64,000 nucleotides of DNA from UBA931 sp036825435 (GTDB lineage Bacteria > Pseudomonadota > Gammaproteobacteria > Burkholderiales > Casimicrobiaceae). The notes beneath the pieces were generated by a model. The model did not search any database. It worked only from the letters and a program-made list of their open reading frames with translations, and had not been told where the DNA came from. Shown here piece after piece: positions 50,485 through 59,801 of this stretch. The DNA is taken from positions 4,487-68,486 of the forward strand of contig DAISYG010000001.1 of NCBI GenBank assembly GCA_036825435.1, read 5' to 3'. Made by a program: the position numbers and the translations under genes. How positions within the stretch are numbered: position 1 is the first letter of the stretch; the number at the start of each line of letters is the position of its first letter.

Positions 50485-50855
50485 AAACCGCTCATATCAA
50501 TTTGCTCAATGTTTACCACACCGAGCCGCCGTATCCGGCGCACAGCTTTCTTGTTGATCGGTTATGGCCGCGCGGCGTCCGCAAAGAAAAACTGCAAGGT
50601 GTTGAGTGGCTCAAGGATGTCGCACCGACCACCGAACTACGACAATGGTTTCATCAAAACCACGAGGAGTGGGATACGTTTCAAAAACAATACCGCAAAG
50701 AGTTGACGCACAACGAAGCCGTTTGGCAACCGTTGCTCGACTTGTTGGTTGCGGGAAAAACCATCGCGTTACTGTCCGGCAACAAGGATGAAGAGCATAA
50801 TCAGGCGGTGGTGTTACGCGAGTTTTTGATGCACAAGGTCAAGGCAGCGAAGTAA
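50481..50855 (+). CDS. DUF488 (YeaO-like) protein
   Basis: A 124-residue soluble protein with the family start FLVDRLWPRGVRKEKLQGVE, then WLKDVAPTTELRQWFHQN and ALLSGNKDEEHNQAVVLREF. Function unknown. Its ATG overlaps the stop of the large oxidoreductase (ATGA), so the two are translated together. Confidence 0.92.
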   Translation: MKTAHINLLNVYHTEPPYPAHSFLVDRLWPRGVRKEKLQGVEWLKDVAPTTELRQWFHQNHEEWDTFQKQYRKELTHNEAVWQPLLDLLVAGKTIALLSGNKDEEHNQAVVLREFLMHKVKAAK

Positions 50856-50905
50856 TAGACTGGTTAACAGATAGCTCCTTCTCTCATGCTATTCAAGAAA
50901 CGGAT

Positions 50906-50941
50906 GTCATTACGAGGAGTGAAGCGCCGTGGCAATCCAGG
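50906..50941 (+). repeat. Dispersed GTCATTGCGAGG-type repeat, copy 2
   Basis: GTCATTACGAGGAGTGAAGC followed by GCCGTGGCAATCCAGG, the plus-strand counterpart of the copies at 35061-35107 and 61827-61874. It lies in the gap between the DUF488 gene and aceK. Confidence 0.65.
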
Positions 50942-51032
50942 GGTTTTAAAAGTATCAAGTTCCTTCTTGCTTTGCCTATTATTGTATTCTACAAAGGCTG
51001 CTGCCGGTCTCGCCCGGCAGGCGGCTCGCTAC

Positions 51033-51053
51033 ATTAATCAGTGATTTCTTAAG
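51033..51053 (+). repeat. Solo terminus of the 150-bp repeat (copy E)
   Basis: ATTAATCAGTGATTTCTTAAG matches the right terminus of the family (compare ATTAATCAGCGGTTCCTTAA in copy A). No core is attached. A CTGCCGG...CCGGCAG hairpin lies just to the left (51001-51020). It sits 17 bp from the aceK stop. Confidence 0.55.
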
Positions 51054-51069
51054 ACAACGAAATAATCAA

Positions 51070-52788
51070 TCACCGCTGACGAAATCTCTGCTTTTTCCGG
51101 TAAGCAAAAACATCCTCGATTTCTCCTTCGAGAATGTGTTGTTGCAAATGCCGCCAGTAATCGGCTTTGTACAGATCGCCGTGCATTTCGTCAAACATCT
51201 GGCGTAATTTTGGATCGCCATAGAGAAAGCGGCGGAACTCTTCCGGAAACACATCATTCTCACCAACGCTGTACCACGGCTCGTCGGAGAATTCATCTTC
51301 GGGATAGCGCGGCGGCGGAATTTCGCGGAAATTCATTTCCGTCATGTGTGAAATTTCGTCGTAATCATAAAACACGACGCGACCGTTTTTGGTGACGCCA
51401 AAGTTTTTCAACAACATGTCGCCAGGGAAAATGTTCGCGCTGGCAAGATTTTTGATTGCATTGCCGTATTCTTCGACGGCGTCGCGCTGTTGTTGTTCGT
51501 CTGCCGTTTCCATGTAAATATTGAGTGGCGTCATGCGACGTTCAATGTAGAGGTGTTTGATCACGATTTTATCGCCGAGGTCGTCGATTTTCTCCGCGGC
51601 ATCGCGCTGCAATTCTTCCATCAGTTCAGGACTGATGCGATCTTTGTCGATGACAAAATTTTCGTACTCCTGCGTATCCGCCATGCGCCCGACGCGATCA
51701 TGTTCCTTGACCAGTTGATAGCACGAACGCACATGTTCTTCGGTCATGGTCTTCTGTGGCGCAAAACGATCGCGGATTATTTTGAATACGCGATTGTACG
51801 TCGGCAAGGTAAACACCAGCATCACCATGCCCTTGATGCCTGGTGCGATGATGAAAGGTTCTCGCGTACCTCCGATGTGATCAGCGTATTCGCGATAGTA
51901 TTCGGTCTTGCCATGCTTCTGGCAACCGATCGCCGTGTACAAGTCGCCGGTACTTTTGCTCGGCAAAATTTCGCGCAGCCATTCGACCAGCGCCATTGGC
52001 TGTGGCGCATAGACCATGAAATAGGCGCGATTGAAACCGAATACGATGCTGGTTTCACTATATTTTGTGAGACAAGTGTCCACATACAGCGCACCTTTTT
52101 CGCTGCGATGAATCGGCAGCAAGAAAGGATGGACACTTTCTTTCAACCGCAACTTGCCGACCAACCATGCAGCTTTGTTGCGGAAAAAAAGTTCATTGTA
52201 AATTTCGAAAACGCTATCGCGCAAATCTTCCGCGCGGAAATTTACAAGCAAATATTGATAAATATCGTCGAGATCGCGTTCCAAATCTTCCCACGGCAGA
52301 CGCATCGGAATATGGCGAAGAATCGCTTTCAACGGTTCTCGAACATCGTTTTCAATATGAAAGACGCGCGCCAGCGGACGTGGGTTGGGATGGGTGCGAT
52401 GGGGCTGCGAGGTTTGCACAAACATTTTGTCCGGCAACATGTTGCGATGCTCGAACAAACGGCAATACACCGAATTGAAAAAACTTTCCGCTATTTCAAA
52501 ACGTGGATAATCCGGCAGCAATTCAACGTAGTGATCTTTGACTCGCGACAGAAAATCAGGATCGTGCCCCATATCGCCGACCATGCGCGTGATGAGTTCA
52601 ACCGAAAGCGCAACGTGATGATCGTACAAGTTGATGCGTTTTTTCATTGCGCGCTGCACATCCTGCCACGCCGCCTGTTCAAAACGTTGTTGTGCGCCGG
52701 AGGTGATTTCCAGAAAGCGCCCATACTGTGCGTCAAACCCCTGCAAGATGGTTTGTGCCACCAGTTGCGCCATGTCCTGGGTCATCAT
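51070..52788 (-). CDS. aceK: Isocitrate dehydrogenase kinase/phosphatase
   Basis: Bifunctional enzyme that phosphorylates isocitrate dehydrogenase to divert isocitrate to the glyoxylate shunt, and reverses this. The 572 residues show the AceK N-terminal regulatory region (AQTILQGFDAQYGRFLEIT), the ATP-binding segment IAPGIKGMVMLVFTLP, VFKIIRDRFAPQK, and the catalytic part FPGDMLLKNFGVTKNGRVVF with YDYDEISHMTEMNFREIP. ATG at 52788 or 52785. Last gene of aceBAK, separated from aceA by a strong hairpin. Confidence 0.96.
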   Translation of the reverse strand: MMTQDMAQLVAQTILQGFDAQYGRFLEITSGAQQRFEQAAWQDVQRAMKKRINLYDHHVALSVELITRMVGDMGHDPDFLSRVKDHYVELLPDYPRFEIAESFFNSVYCRLFEHRNMLPDKMFVQTSQPHRTHPNPRPLARVFHIENDVREPLKAILRHIPMRLPWEDLERDLDDIYQYLLVNFRAEDLRDSVFEIYNELFFRNKAAWLVGKLRLKESVHPFLLPIHRSEKGALYVDTCLTKYSETSIVFGFNRAYFMVYAPQPMALVEWLREILPSKSTGDLYTAIGCQKHGKTEYYREYADHIGGTREPFIIAPGIKGMVMLVFTLPTYNRVFKIIRDRFAPQKTMTEEHVRSCYQLVKEHDRVGRMADTQEYENFVIDKDRISPELMEELQRDAAEKIDDLGDKIVIKHLYIERRMTPLNIYMETADEQQQRDAVEEYGNAIKNLASANIFPGDMLLKNFGVTKNGRVVFYDYDEISHMTEMNFREIPPPRYPEDEFSDEPWYSVGENDVFPEEFRRFLYGDPKLRQMFDEMHGDLYKADYWRHLQQHILEGEIEDVFAYRKKQRFRQR

Positions 52789-52820
52789 GATCAAATATTT
52801 TCGTCTATTTCGAGTCTTGA

Positions 52821-52862
52821 AAAATAAAGCGGGGTCCTTTGCCTGTGCGCAACGGACCCCGC
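52821..52862 (-). terminator. Terminator-like hairpin between aceA and aceK
   Basis: Minus strand: GCGGGGTCC / GGACCCCGC, nine perfect pairs with a 16-nt loop, followed by TTTATTTTT. It lies 20 bp after aceA and 30 bp before aceK. It should cut aceK expression far below aceA, as a hairpin at the same place does in E. coli. Confidence 0.85.
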
Positions 52863-52882
52863 CTTTGATTAAAAAGCTACGA

Positions 52883-54190
52883 TCAGAACTGCGCTTCTTC
52901 TGTCGAGCCGGTCAGCGCCGTTACCGACGACACGCCACCTTGCACCACCGTGGTAACTTTGTCGAAGTAACCCGTGCCTACTTCCTGCTGATGCGCAACA
53001 AAAGTATAGCCGCGCTCTGCGGAAGCAAACTCCGGTTGCTGCACTTTCTCAACATAATGCTTCATGCCTTCGCCGCGCGCATACGCATAAGCGAGATCGT
53101 ACATGTTGTACCACATGCTGTGGATGCCCGCCAGCGTGATGAACTGATATTTATAACCCATCTTCGACAGCTCGTCCTGGAATTTCGCGATCGTTGCATC
53201 GTCGAGATTTTTCTTCCAGTTGAACGACGGCGAGCAGTTGTACGCCAGAATCTTGCCCGGATATTTCGCATGCAGCGCATCGGCAAATTTCTTCGCGGCG
53301 GCGAGGTCCGGCGTAGCCGTTTCGCACCACACCATGTCGGCGTATGCGGCGTAAGCCAAACCACGACTGATCGCCTGATCAATTCCGGCGCGCGTGCGAT
53401 AGAAACCTTCGACGGTGCGCTCACCAACGACAAACTCGCGGTCATATTCGTCGCAGTCGGAAGTCAGCAAATCGGCAGCGTCAGCATCGGTACGCGCGAT
53501 CACCAGCGTCGGCACATCCGACACGTCGGCAGCGAGGCGCGCCGCGATCAATTTCTGAATCGCTTCCTGCGTCGGCACCAACACTTTGCCGCCCATGTGG
53601 CCACACTTCTTCACCGAAGCGAGCTGATCTTCAAAGTGAACGCCCGCAGCGCCTGCTTCGATCATGCCCTTCATCAATTCGAACGCATTCAGCACACCGC
53701 CGAAACCGGCTTCAGCATCGGCAACGATGGGCAGAAAATGGTCGATGAATTTCGGATTGTCAGGATCAATACCATTCGAACATTGAATCTGATCGGCGCG
53801 ACGAAATGAATTATTGATGCGCATCACCATCGCCGGTACCGAGTTTGCCGGATACAGCGATTGATCGGGATACATGGTGCTGGCGAGGTTGCCGTCCGCC
53901 GCGACCTGCCAGCCCGACAGATAAATCGCTTCAACACCTGCCTTGGCTTGTTGCAGCGCCTGCCCACCGGTCAGTGCGCCGAGACAGTTCACATAACCTT
54001 TTTTCGCCTTGCCGTTGATCAATTCCCACAGCTTTTCCGCACCGCGGCGCGCCAGTGTGTATTCTGGGTTCACCGAACCACGCAGCGCGATTACATCAGC
54101 GGCGCTGTACGTTCTCTTGATCCCTTTCCAGCGTGGGTTTTCTTTCCAGTCTTTTTCCAGTTGTGCAATTTTTTGCGCACGAGTCGTCAT
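52883..54190 (-). CDS. aceA: Isocitrate lyase
   Basis: Splits isocitrate into glyoxylate and succinate. The 435 residues carry NPRWKGIKRTYSAADVIALR, YLSGWQVAADGNLASTMYPD, the active-site loop KKCGHMGGKVLVPT with catalytic Cys, ARTDADAADLLTSD and AYNCSPSFNWKKNLDD. The C-terminal GSTEEAQF resembles that of proteobacterial enzymes. It follows aceB by 18 bp and precedes a terminator. Confidence 0.98.
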   Translation of the reverse strand: MTTRAQKIAQLEKDWKENPRWKGIKRTYSAADVIALRGSVNPEYTLARRGAEKLWELINGKAKKGYVNCLGALTGGQALQQAKAGVEAIYLSGWQVAADGNLASTMYPDQSLYPANSVPAMVMRINNSFRRADQIQCSNGIDPDNPKFIDHFLPIVADAEAGFGGVLNAFELMKGMIEAGAAGVHFEDQLASVKKCGHMGGKVLVPTQEAIQKLIAARLAADVSDVPTLVIARTDADAADLLTSDCDEYDREFVVGERTVEGFYRTRAGIDQAISRGLAYAAYADMVWCETATPDLAAAKKFADALHAKYPGKILAYNCSPSFNWKKNLDDATIAKFQDELSKMGYKYQFITLAGIHSMWYNMYDLAYAYARGEGMKHYVEKVQQPEFASAERGYTFVAHQQEVGTGYFDKVTTVVQGGVSSVTALTGSTEEAQF

Positions 54191-54208
54191 GGTGTTCTCC
54201 TTTGATAA

Positions 54209-55804
54209 TTACGCCAAATAGTCATAGCCGGGAAGTGTCAGAAAATCGATCAGTTCGTCCGCTGTCGTGATTTTTTCCAACAACTTCGCCGCCTCTGTAA
54301 AACGTCCGTTATTAAAGCGCGCATCGCCAAGCTCCTGTTTGACGACCGCGAGTTCCTCAGTCAGAAAAGTATTAAATAATTCCTTCGTGACCTTTTTGCC
54401 GTTGCTCAGGCTTTTCTGATGATGCAGCCATTGCCAGATCGACGCACGCGAAATTTCCGCCGTCGCCGCATCCTCCATCAGGTTGTAAATCGGCACGCAG
54501 CCGTTGCCTGAAATCCATGCCTCGATGTACTGCACCGCAATGCGCAAATTGGTGCGCATCCCTTCTTCGGTGCGTTCTCCATCGCAAGGCTCCAGCAATT
54601 CCTTCGCCGTGATCGGCGCATCCTGTTCGCGCAGAACATTGAGCTGGTTCTTGTGCGTTCCCAATACTTCATCGAAAACACCCATCGCCGTATCCGCCAA
54701 GCCCGGATGCGCGATCCAGGTGCCGTCATGGCCGTTATTGGCTTCCAACAATTTATCGGCGCGGATTTTTTTCAATACCTCTTCATTGAGTTTGGCATCT
54801 TTACTCGGAATAAACGCCGCCATGCCACCCATCGCCATCGCCTTGCGACGATGACAGGTCTTGATCAACAAGCGCGAATACGCGTTCAGAAATGGCTTGT
54901 CCATCGTCACCACCTGACGATCCGGCAATACGCGATCTGCGTGATTTTTCAACGTTTTGATGTAGCTGAAAATATAATCCCAGCGCCCACAGTTCAACGC
55001 CACGATATGATCTTTCAGCGCATGCAGAATTTCATTCATCTGAAACACTGCCGGCAACGTCTCAATCAAAATCGTCACCTTGATCGTGCCACGCGGCAAA
55101 CCATAACGATCTTCCGCGAAACAGAAAACATCATTCCACCACGCCGCCTCTTTATACGATTGCAGCTTCGGCAAATAAAAGTACGGGCCACTGCCTTTTT
55201 TCAGCAACTGTTGATGGTTGTGATAAAAATAAAACGCGAAGTCGAACAACGAGCCCGGAATCGCTTTGCCCTGCCAAGTAACGTGTTTCTCCGGCAAATG
55301 CAAACCGCGCACACGGCAAATCAACACCGCAGGATCCGGCTTCAATTCATAACGTTTGCCGTCGGGATTGCTGAACGAAATCGTGCCGTTCACCGCGTCG
55401 CGTAGATTGACTTGGCCTTCCACCACCTTGCTCCACTCCGGCGCCAGCGAATCTTCAAAATCCGCCATGAACACCTTCACATTCGCGTTCAGCGCGTTGA
55501 TGATCATCTTGCGATCAACCGGGCCGGTAATCTCGACGCGGCGATCCAGCAAATCATCGGGAATGCCGCGAATCGTCCAATCGCCTTCGCGAATCTCTTT
55601 CGTCTCCGGCAGAAAATTCGGCAAAGCGCCATCGTCGATTTTCTTCTGCCACGCCACGCGTTCTTCGAGCAACGCATTGCGTTTTCCCGTAAAACGCGTC
55701 ACCAGTTCCGTCAAAAAATTGACGGCATCGTCCGTCAATATTTCCTTCTCAGCCGCACCGAAAGGCTCGGTGAATACGAGTTTTTGGTCATCGTTCTGAT
55801 GCAT
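54209..55804 (-). CDS. aceB: Malate synthase A
   Basis: Condenses glyoxylate with acetyl-CoA to malate. The 531 residues (E. coli AceB 533) show FLPETKEIREGDWTIRGIP, VFMADFEDSLAPEW, PYFYLPKLQSYKEAAWWNDV, GTIKVTILIETLPAVFQM, LNCGRWDYIFSYIKT and the C-terminal HHQKSLSNGKKVT. Three ATGs stand in a row; AAGGAG lies 7 nt before the third (55804), so that one is chosen over 55807 and 55810. First gene of aceBAK. Confidence 0.97.
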   Translation of the reverse strand: MHQNDDQKLVFTEPFGAAEKEILTDDAVNFLTELVTRFTGKRNALLEERVAWQKKIDDGALPNFLPETKEIREGDWTIRGIPDDLLDRRVEITGPVDRKMIINALNANVKVFMADFEDSLAPEWSKVVEGQVNLRDAVNGTISFSNPDGKRYELKPDPAVLICRVRGLHLPEKHVTWQGKAIPGSLFDFAFYFYHNHQQLLKKGSGPYFYLPKLQSYKEAAWWNDVFCFAEDRYGLPRGTIKVTILIETLPAVFQMNEILHALKDHIVALNCGRWDYIFSYIKTLKNHADRVLPDRQVVTMDKPFLNAYSRLLIKTCHRRKAMAMGGMAAFIPSKDAKLNEEVLKKIRADKLLEANNGHDGTWIAHPGLADTAMGVFDEVLGTHKNQLNVLREQDAPITAKELLEPCDGERTEEGMRTNLRIAVQYIEAWISGNGCVPIYNLMEDAATAEISRASIWQWLHHQKSLSNGKKVTKELFNTFLTEELAVVKQELGDARFNNGRFTEAAKLLEKITTADELIDFLTLPGYDYLA

Positions 55805-56333
55805 CATCATTCTCCTTGCAAAGTCGGCGATCGTCGCCAACAGCGTTAACGCAGAGCGCGCAGATCAACTGCGGAATCATTAATAACAAATCGCGCTGCA
55901 CATGCAGCTCATGGAAAAGCGCCATCGGCATCGTACGCACAGCGTGGCGCTCAAGAACGAACTCATTAAGAAACCGGTTAGGTCAGGAAAAGTCCGAGGA
56001 GATTGTGTCTACGAGCGGATCATAAAACAAAACCACAAAAACAAAAACTGCGAACGCATCATGGATAAAAACCGCGTATTATGCTAGAGTATTTTCCCGT
56101 GAGCGCATTATTTCTTCTTTGTTTTCAGCAACTTATATGCATATCACCGTCACCTCTGCGATGTTACAGCAGAACCGCAAAATAATGATTTCTTATATTG
56201 CAATAGCCGCTTTCCAAAAGAACAAGGCATCATGCTGTATTTTGCCAGCTCCTTCAAAAAAGAAGATAATGCGCAGCGTTTCCTGTTGCGCATCCGCAAT
56301 TGATGAAAAATCAGCGACGATATCCATAAAGTG
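55805..56333. other. Intergenic region between aceB and the lipoyl-domain gene
   Basis: Divergent promoter space of about 530 bp. No clear operator. From 56103 to 56303 one plus-strand frame is open for 66 codons without a usual start until ATG 56232 (product then MLYFASSFKKEDNAQRFLLR plus three residues), weakly preceded by AAGG. It reads like protein (NSRFPKEQGIMLYFASSFKK) but matches nothing I know, so it may be a gene remnant or chance. Confidence 0.6.
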
Positions 56334-56654
56334 ATGATTGATGTTCTTCTCCCTCAAACTCCGGTCTGCTGGGAAACCTGCGGCAACTGCGCAGGTGAAA
56401 TGATCGTCGGCGAAATTTGCGTCAAGGTCGGCGACACTGTACGTCGCGACGATACCTTGATCGTGCTCGAAACTAATAAAGTGGCGCTCGACATTCCCGC
56501 ACCGAGTGATGGCATCGTCCGCGAAATTCTGGTACGGGAAGGCGCGACGATCCACGAAAACGATGTGATCATGCGCATTGAAGAAGCTACCGCCAAAAAT
56601 AAGTTACGAGTCAAAACAAACAATAATAAAAACGTATTTCGTTTTCTTGAATAA
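56334..56654 (+). CDS. Free-standing lipoyl-domain protein with Cys cluster
   Basis: A 106-residue protein that is essentially one E2-type lipoyl/biotinyl domain: VKVGDTVRRDDTLIVLETNK with the modifiable Lys in TNKVALDIPAPSDGIVREIL, then VREGATIHENDVIMRIEE. There is no catalytic or subunit-binding domain after it, only a basic tail. Unusually the first loop is enlarged to VCWETCGNCAGEM, a CX3CX2C cluster absent from ordinary lipoyl domains. A carrier role is likely; its partner is not in the window. ATG 56334 (GTG at 56331 possible). It lies divergent from aceB. Confidence 0.75.
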   Translation: MIDVLLPQTPVCWETCGNCAGEMIVGEICVKVGDTVRRDDTLIVLETNKVALDIPAPSDGIVREILVREGATIHENDVIMRIEEATAKNKLRVKTNNNKNVFRFLE

Positions 56655-56818
56655 ACCGTTGTCGCGTGCTACCCTGTAGGCATTATCAATTGCTTCTGGT
56701 CCGTTGCGCCGGTAGTGGGTGCGCCGAACTATTGTTTGCCATGGATACCGTTCATCTTTTCTGTAAAATCAATGACTTTGTTCTTACAGCGGCCAAAAAT
56801 CCGTTTGAAAAGAAAACG

Positions 56819-59207
56819 ATGCGTCCGACGATTGTTCGAGCTTGCGCTCTGCTGGGAATGTTGATGTGTGTGGGAGGGGCAAACCCTACTTATGCTCAAA
56901 CTCAAGACATAATTTTTGACACAACAACTACTGCTTCTACTCCTATCACTGACGACAAGCGTATTGTCAAGCAAACTAATGGAGCCGTTCTGACCTTAAC
57001 CGGGAACAATGACAACACCTACACTGGTGGCACGCTGCTTGAAGGCGGCACAATTGTGCTCGGCAAGGATACTGCTTTAAGCACTACCGCTACCACTGGA
57101 CTTGCTCCTCAAGGCTGGGTCACGGTCAGCGCCACAGACGGAACCATTGCCATCACGGAAGACCGCACCATCCAGAATCACTTCCAGCTTGGTGACACCC
57201 CGATTAGCCCAGCTCCCACGCTGACCTTTCAGATTCCCTCTGGCATCACTTTAACGATCACGGGCGTAACCAATGCAGAAAATCCTCCTCGCGGTAACGG
57301 CGGCGCAATCAATGTGCTTGTACCGAGTGCTAATGCAAACGACCCTCGCCTAAAATTTACGGGGGGCGGCAAATTGGTGATTCAGAATAATCGCGCGAGT
57401 GGAGACAGCGCCTACGGTGGCGGTGTAAGCGCTTATTTTGGCGGCGCTAACGAACACGCCGTACTCGACTTTACCAACCTGACAAGCGTATTTTTTAGCG
57501 CCAATACCGCTGGCAAGGATAGCTCCGGTTACGGTGGCGGAGTTGCCGCTACCGCTGATTCTGGCGACGCGGTTATCAAATTGGGCAATAACGCAAGCTT
57601 CGACAAGAATATCGCGGCTAAGGATAGGCACGGGGGATGGTGGCGGTGTTTATGTTTACTCTTACACTGGCACTGCTTCCGTGGAGCTCGGGGAAAGGAC
57701 GAGCTTTACCGACAACGTCGCGAGCGAAAGAGGCACAGGTTACGGGGGTGGAATTTATGCCTCTTCTTTAGATGGAGGCTCCACTTCTGTGAAGTTGGGA
57801 AATGATGCGAACTTTGAAAACAATATCGCAAGCAAAGTTGACATAGGAAGCGGCGGCGGTATTTATGTCGATGCCTACGCTGATGGAAGCGATTCTTCTG
57901 CTTCCATAGAAGTCGGAAATAACGCAAATTTCACCGGCAACATCGCGGGGCAAAGCAATGCAGGGCAAGGAGGAGCCGTTTATCTTAGCGCCTCCGCTGA
58001 TAATGCTGCTTCTTTTGCCACCATGAACTTGGGAGATAACGCAACGTTCACCGATAACATCGCCGGACAAGGTGACGATGGTTATGGCGGCGCAATTTAC
58101 GCGGTTTCCCTTAATAATATTGGTTCGGCCTCCGTGACCATAGGAAATTCTGCAACCTTCACCGGTAACGTTGCGAACGAAAATGGCACAGGCTACGGCG
58201 GTGCGATTTTCAGCGGAGGCCCCAACGGCGGCGTCACAATCAACGGCAGCAACAACCAGTTCCGCGACAACAAAGCTGGCACCTTGGGTGGTGCCGTGTA
58301 TGCGACAGGCAACGCGACATTCATCGCTGATGGCGGCGATATGATTTTCGAAGGTAATACTGCTCATAGTATAGCCAACGCCATTTATATGAGCAATTCC
58401 GGTGACAGCAAAACTTTGATTCTCGCCGCAAAAGCTGCCAGCAATATCATTTTCAACGATCCCATCACGAGCAATGACACTAATCAGAATCTTGATATCG
58501 CCATCAACAGCGAAAACGGCGGCACGAACGTGACTGACGGCACTGTCGCTTTTGACGGTGCTTATTGGCGTGACCCTGCGCAAGGCAAAACACCAAATAA
58601 CGCCCCCGCATTTTTCACCAGCACCGTTTACGGCGATACCACTGTGTACGGCGGCAAAATGTCGTTGTATAACGGCGTGACATATGGTGCAGACAGCAGC
58701 ACCGGCAGTTTCACGCTCAACGATGCCGCAACGCTGGCAGTCAGCAACAATGGCTACACCAACACCGTACAGGCCGAAACCATTGCTCTTGCGCAAGACA
58801 GTGTTTTATCCTTTGATCTCGCCAACGCTGCTCCCGATGGAAGTCTTTCCTGTCTGACCTTGCGTGGAACAAATATTAGTCTTAAGGATACCGTTAGTAA
58901 TGCGCTCACGTTTGCGATCAACCTTGATACTTGGCAAGACGGTACTTTTGTATTAGTCGAAGCCAACACGAACGACTTCACCGGTTTCGATCTCGACAAC
59001 GCGCTGAACCGCATGACCGGCGTCCCCGCTAACGTATCTCCCACGTTGGAACTCTGGGACAACGATAGTAAACTGGTTCTTACTTTTAAAGCACGCGCGG
59101 CGATCGGTGCGGCAACCATTCCGACGTTGAACACCATCGCACTGCTGTTGCTTGCGTTGATGGTGATAGTGACGGGTTGGCGCTGCTACCGCCACCGTTT
59201 CTTTTGA
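56819..59207 (+). pseudogene. Secreted beta-helix repeat protein with IPTL-type C-terminal sorting signal, frameshifted
   Basis: Signal peptide MRPTIVRACALLGMLMCVGG..YAQTQ, an autotransporter-associated repeat (YTGGTLLEGGTIVLGKDTAL), then about eight repeats of 45-50 residues with a GYGGGI/V ... LGNNASFTGNIA pattern, typical of right-handed beta-helix surface proteins. The C-terminus IPTLNTIALLLLALMVIVTG then RCYRHRFF resembles IPTL-CTERM signals (helix plus basic end). The frame breaks at a run of five G (57632-57636): with four G the text reads AKDRHGDGGGVYV and continues to 59207. As written, the upstream frame runs to a stop at 57805 and the downstream frame is open from 57534. Could be a true mutation, slippage or a sequencing error. 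Confidence 0.75.
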
Positions 59208-59801
59208 AAATCGATGGCTTTTATGGGGTACCTCGTTCGCACGCCATGAAGTGAGCGAGGCGCAACCATCAAATGATCGATAATGTCGTTTCATCAGCGT
59301 ATCGTTATTACTCATGGTGACGTTGGTAGTAATCATCGAATATTTCCATTGCTGTACTTTTACATCATTTGATAGGCGTCGCGTGACAGATAGCGACTAT
59401 ATTCAATATCGAAATATATTTCGACACCGCACAAATTGTCACATTAAATGACACCATAAAACAATTATTATTATTATCTTTTTAACATTACCATAAAGAT
59501 AATTTTTTTGTTACGCTCATCAATCTAGTATTCCTGTCACAAACCCCCACAATTCGAACGCGACTGACAACGTTAAGTAAAAGGATGGCAGCGTTTCGTT
59601 CTTTTTCCTTGTAGAATATTAGTTGTTCATTGGCTTGATCGTTCATCGCCATTGCACTCTGGCTGGATGAGCGTCAATATAACCTAAAAGAATAGCGGTA
59701 TTGCTTGATCATGTTTCTCATATTTTCATTTCATAATGGCAGTTGATCCATATTCCAAAAACGCCATTCAAAACTGTCGCGATTTAAGAAAGGATTATCA
59801 A
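59208..59801. other. AT-rich intergenic region between the two surface-protein genes
   Basis: About 590 bp, clearly AT-rich from 59340 to 59520 (for example ACAATTATTATTATTATC). No gene, no terminator with a T-tract, and no recognised operator. It presumably holds the promoter of the downstream gene. The GATGAACG-like end near 59650 is unremarkable. Confidence 0.6.

Noticed and set aside
56119..56334. 71-codon plus-strand frame MFSATYMH...
   Set aside because: No good ribosome-binding site and no recognisable sequence; another frame of the same stretch looks more protein-like but has no proper start.
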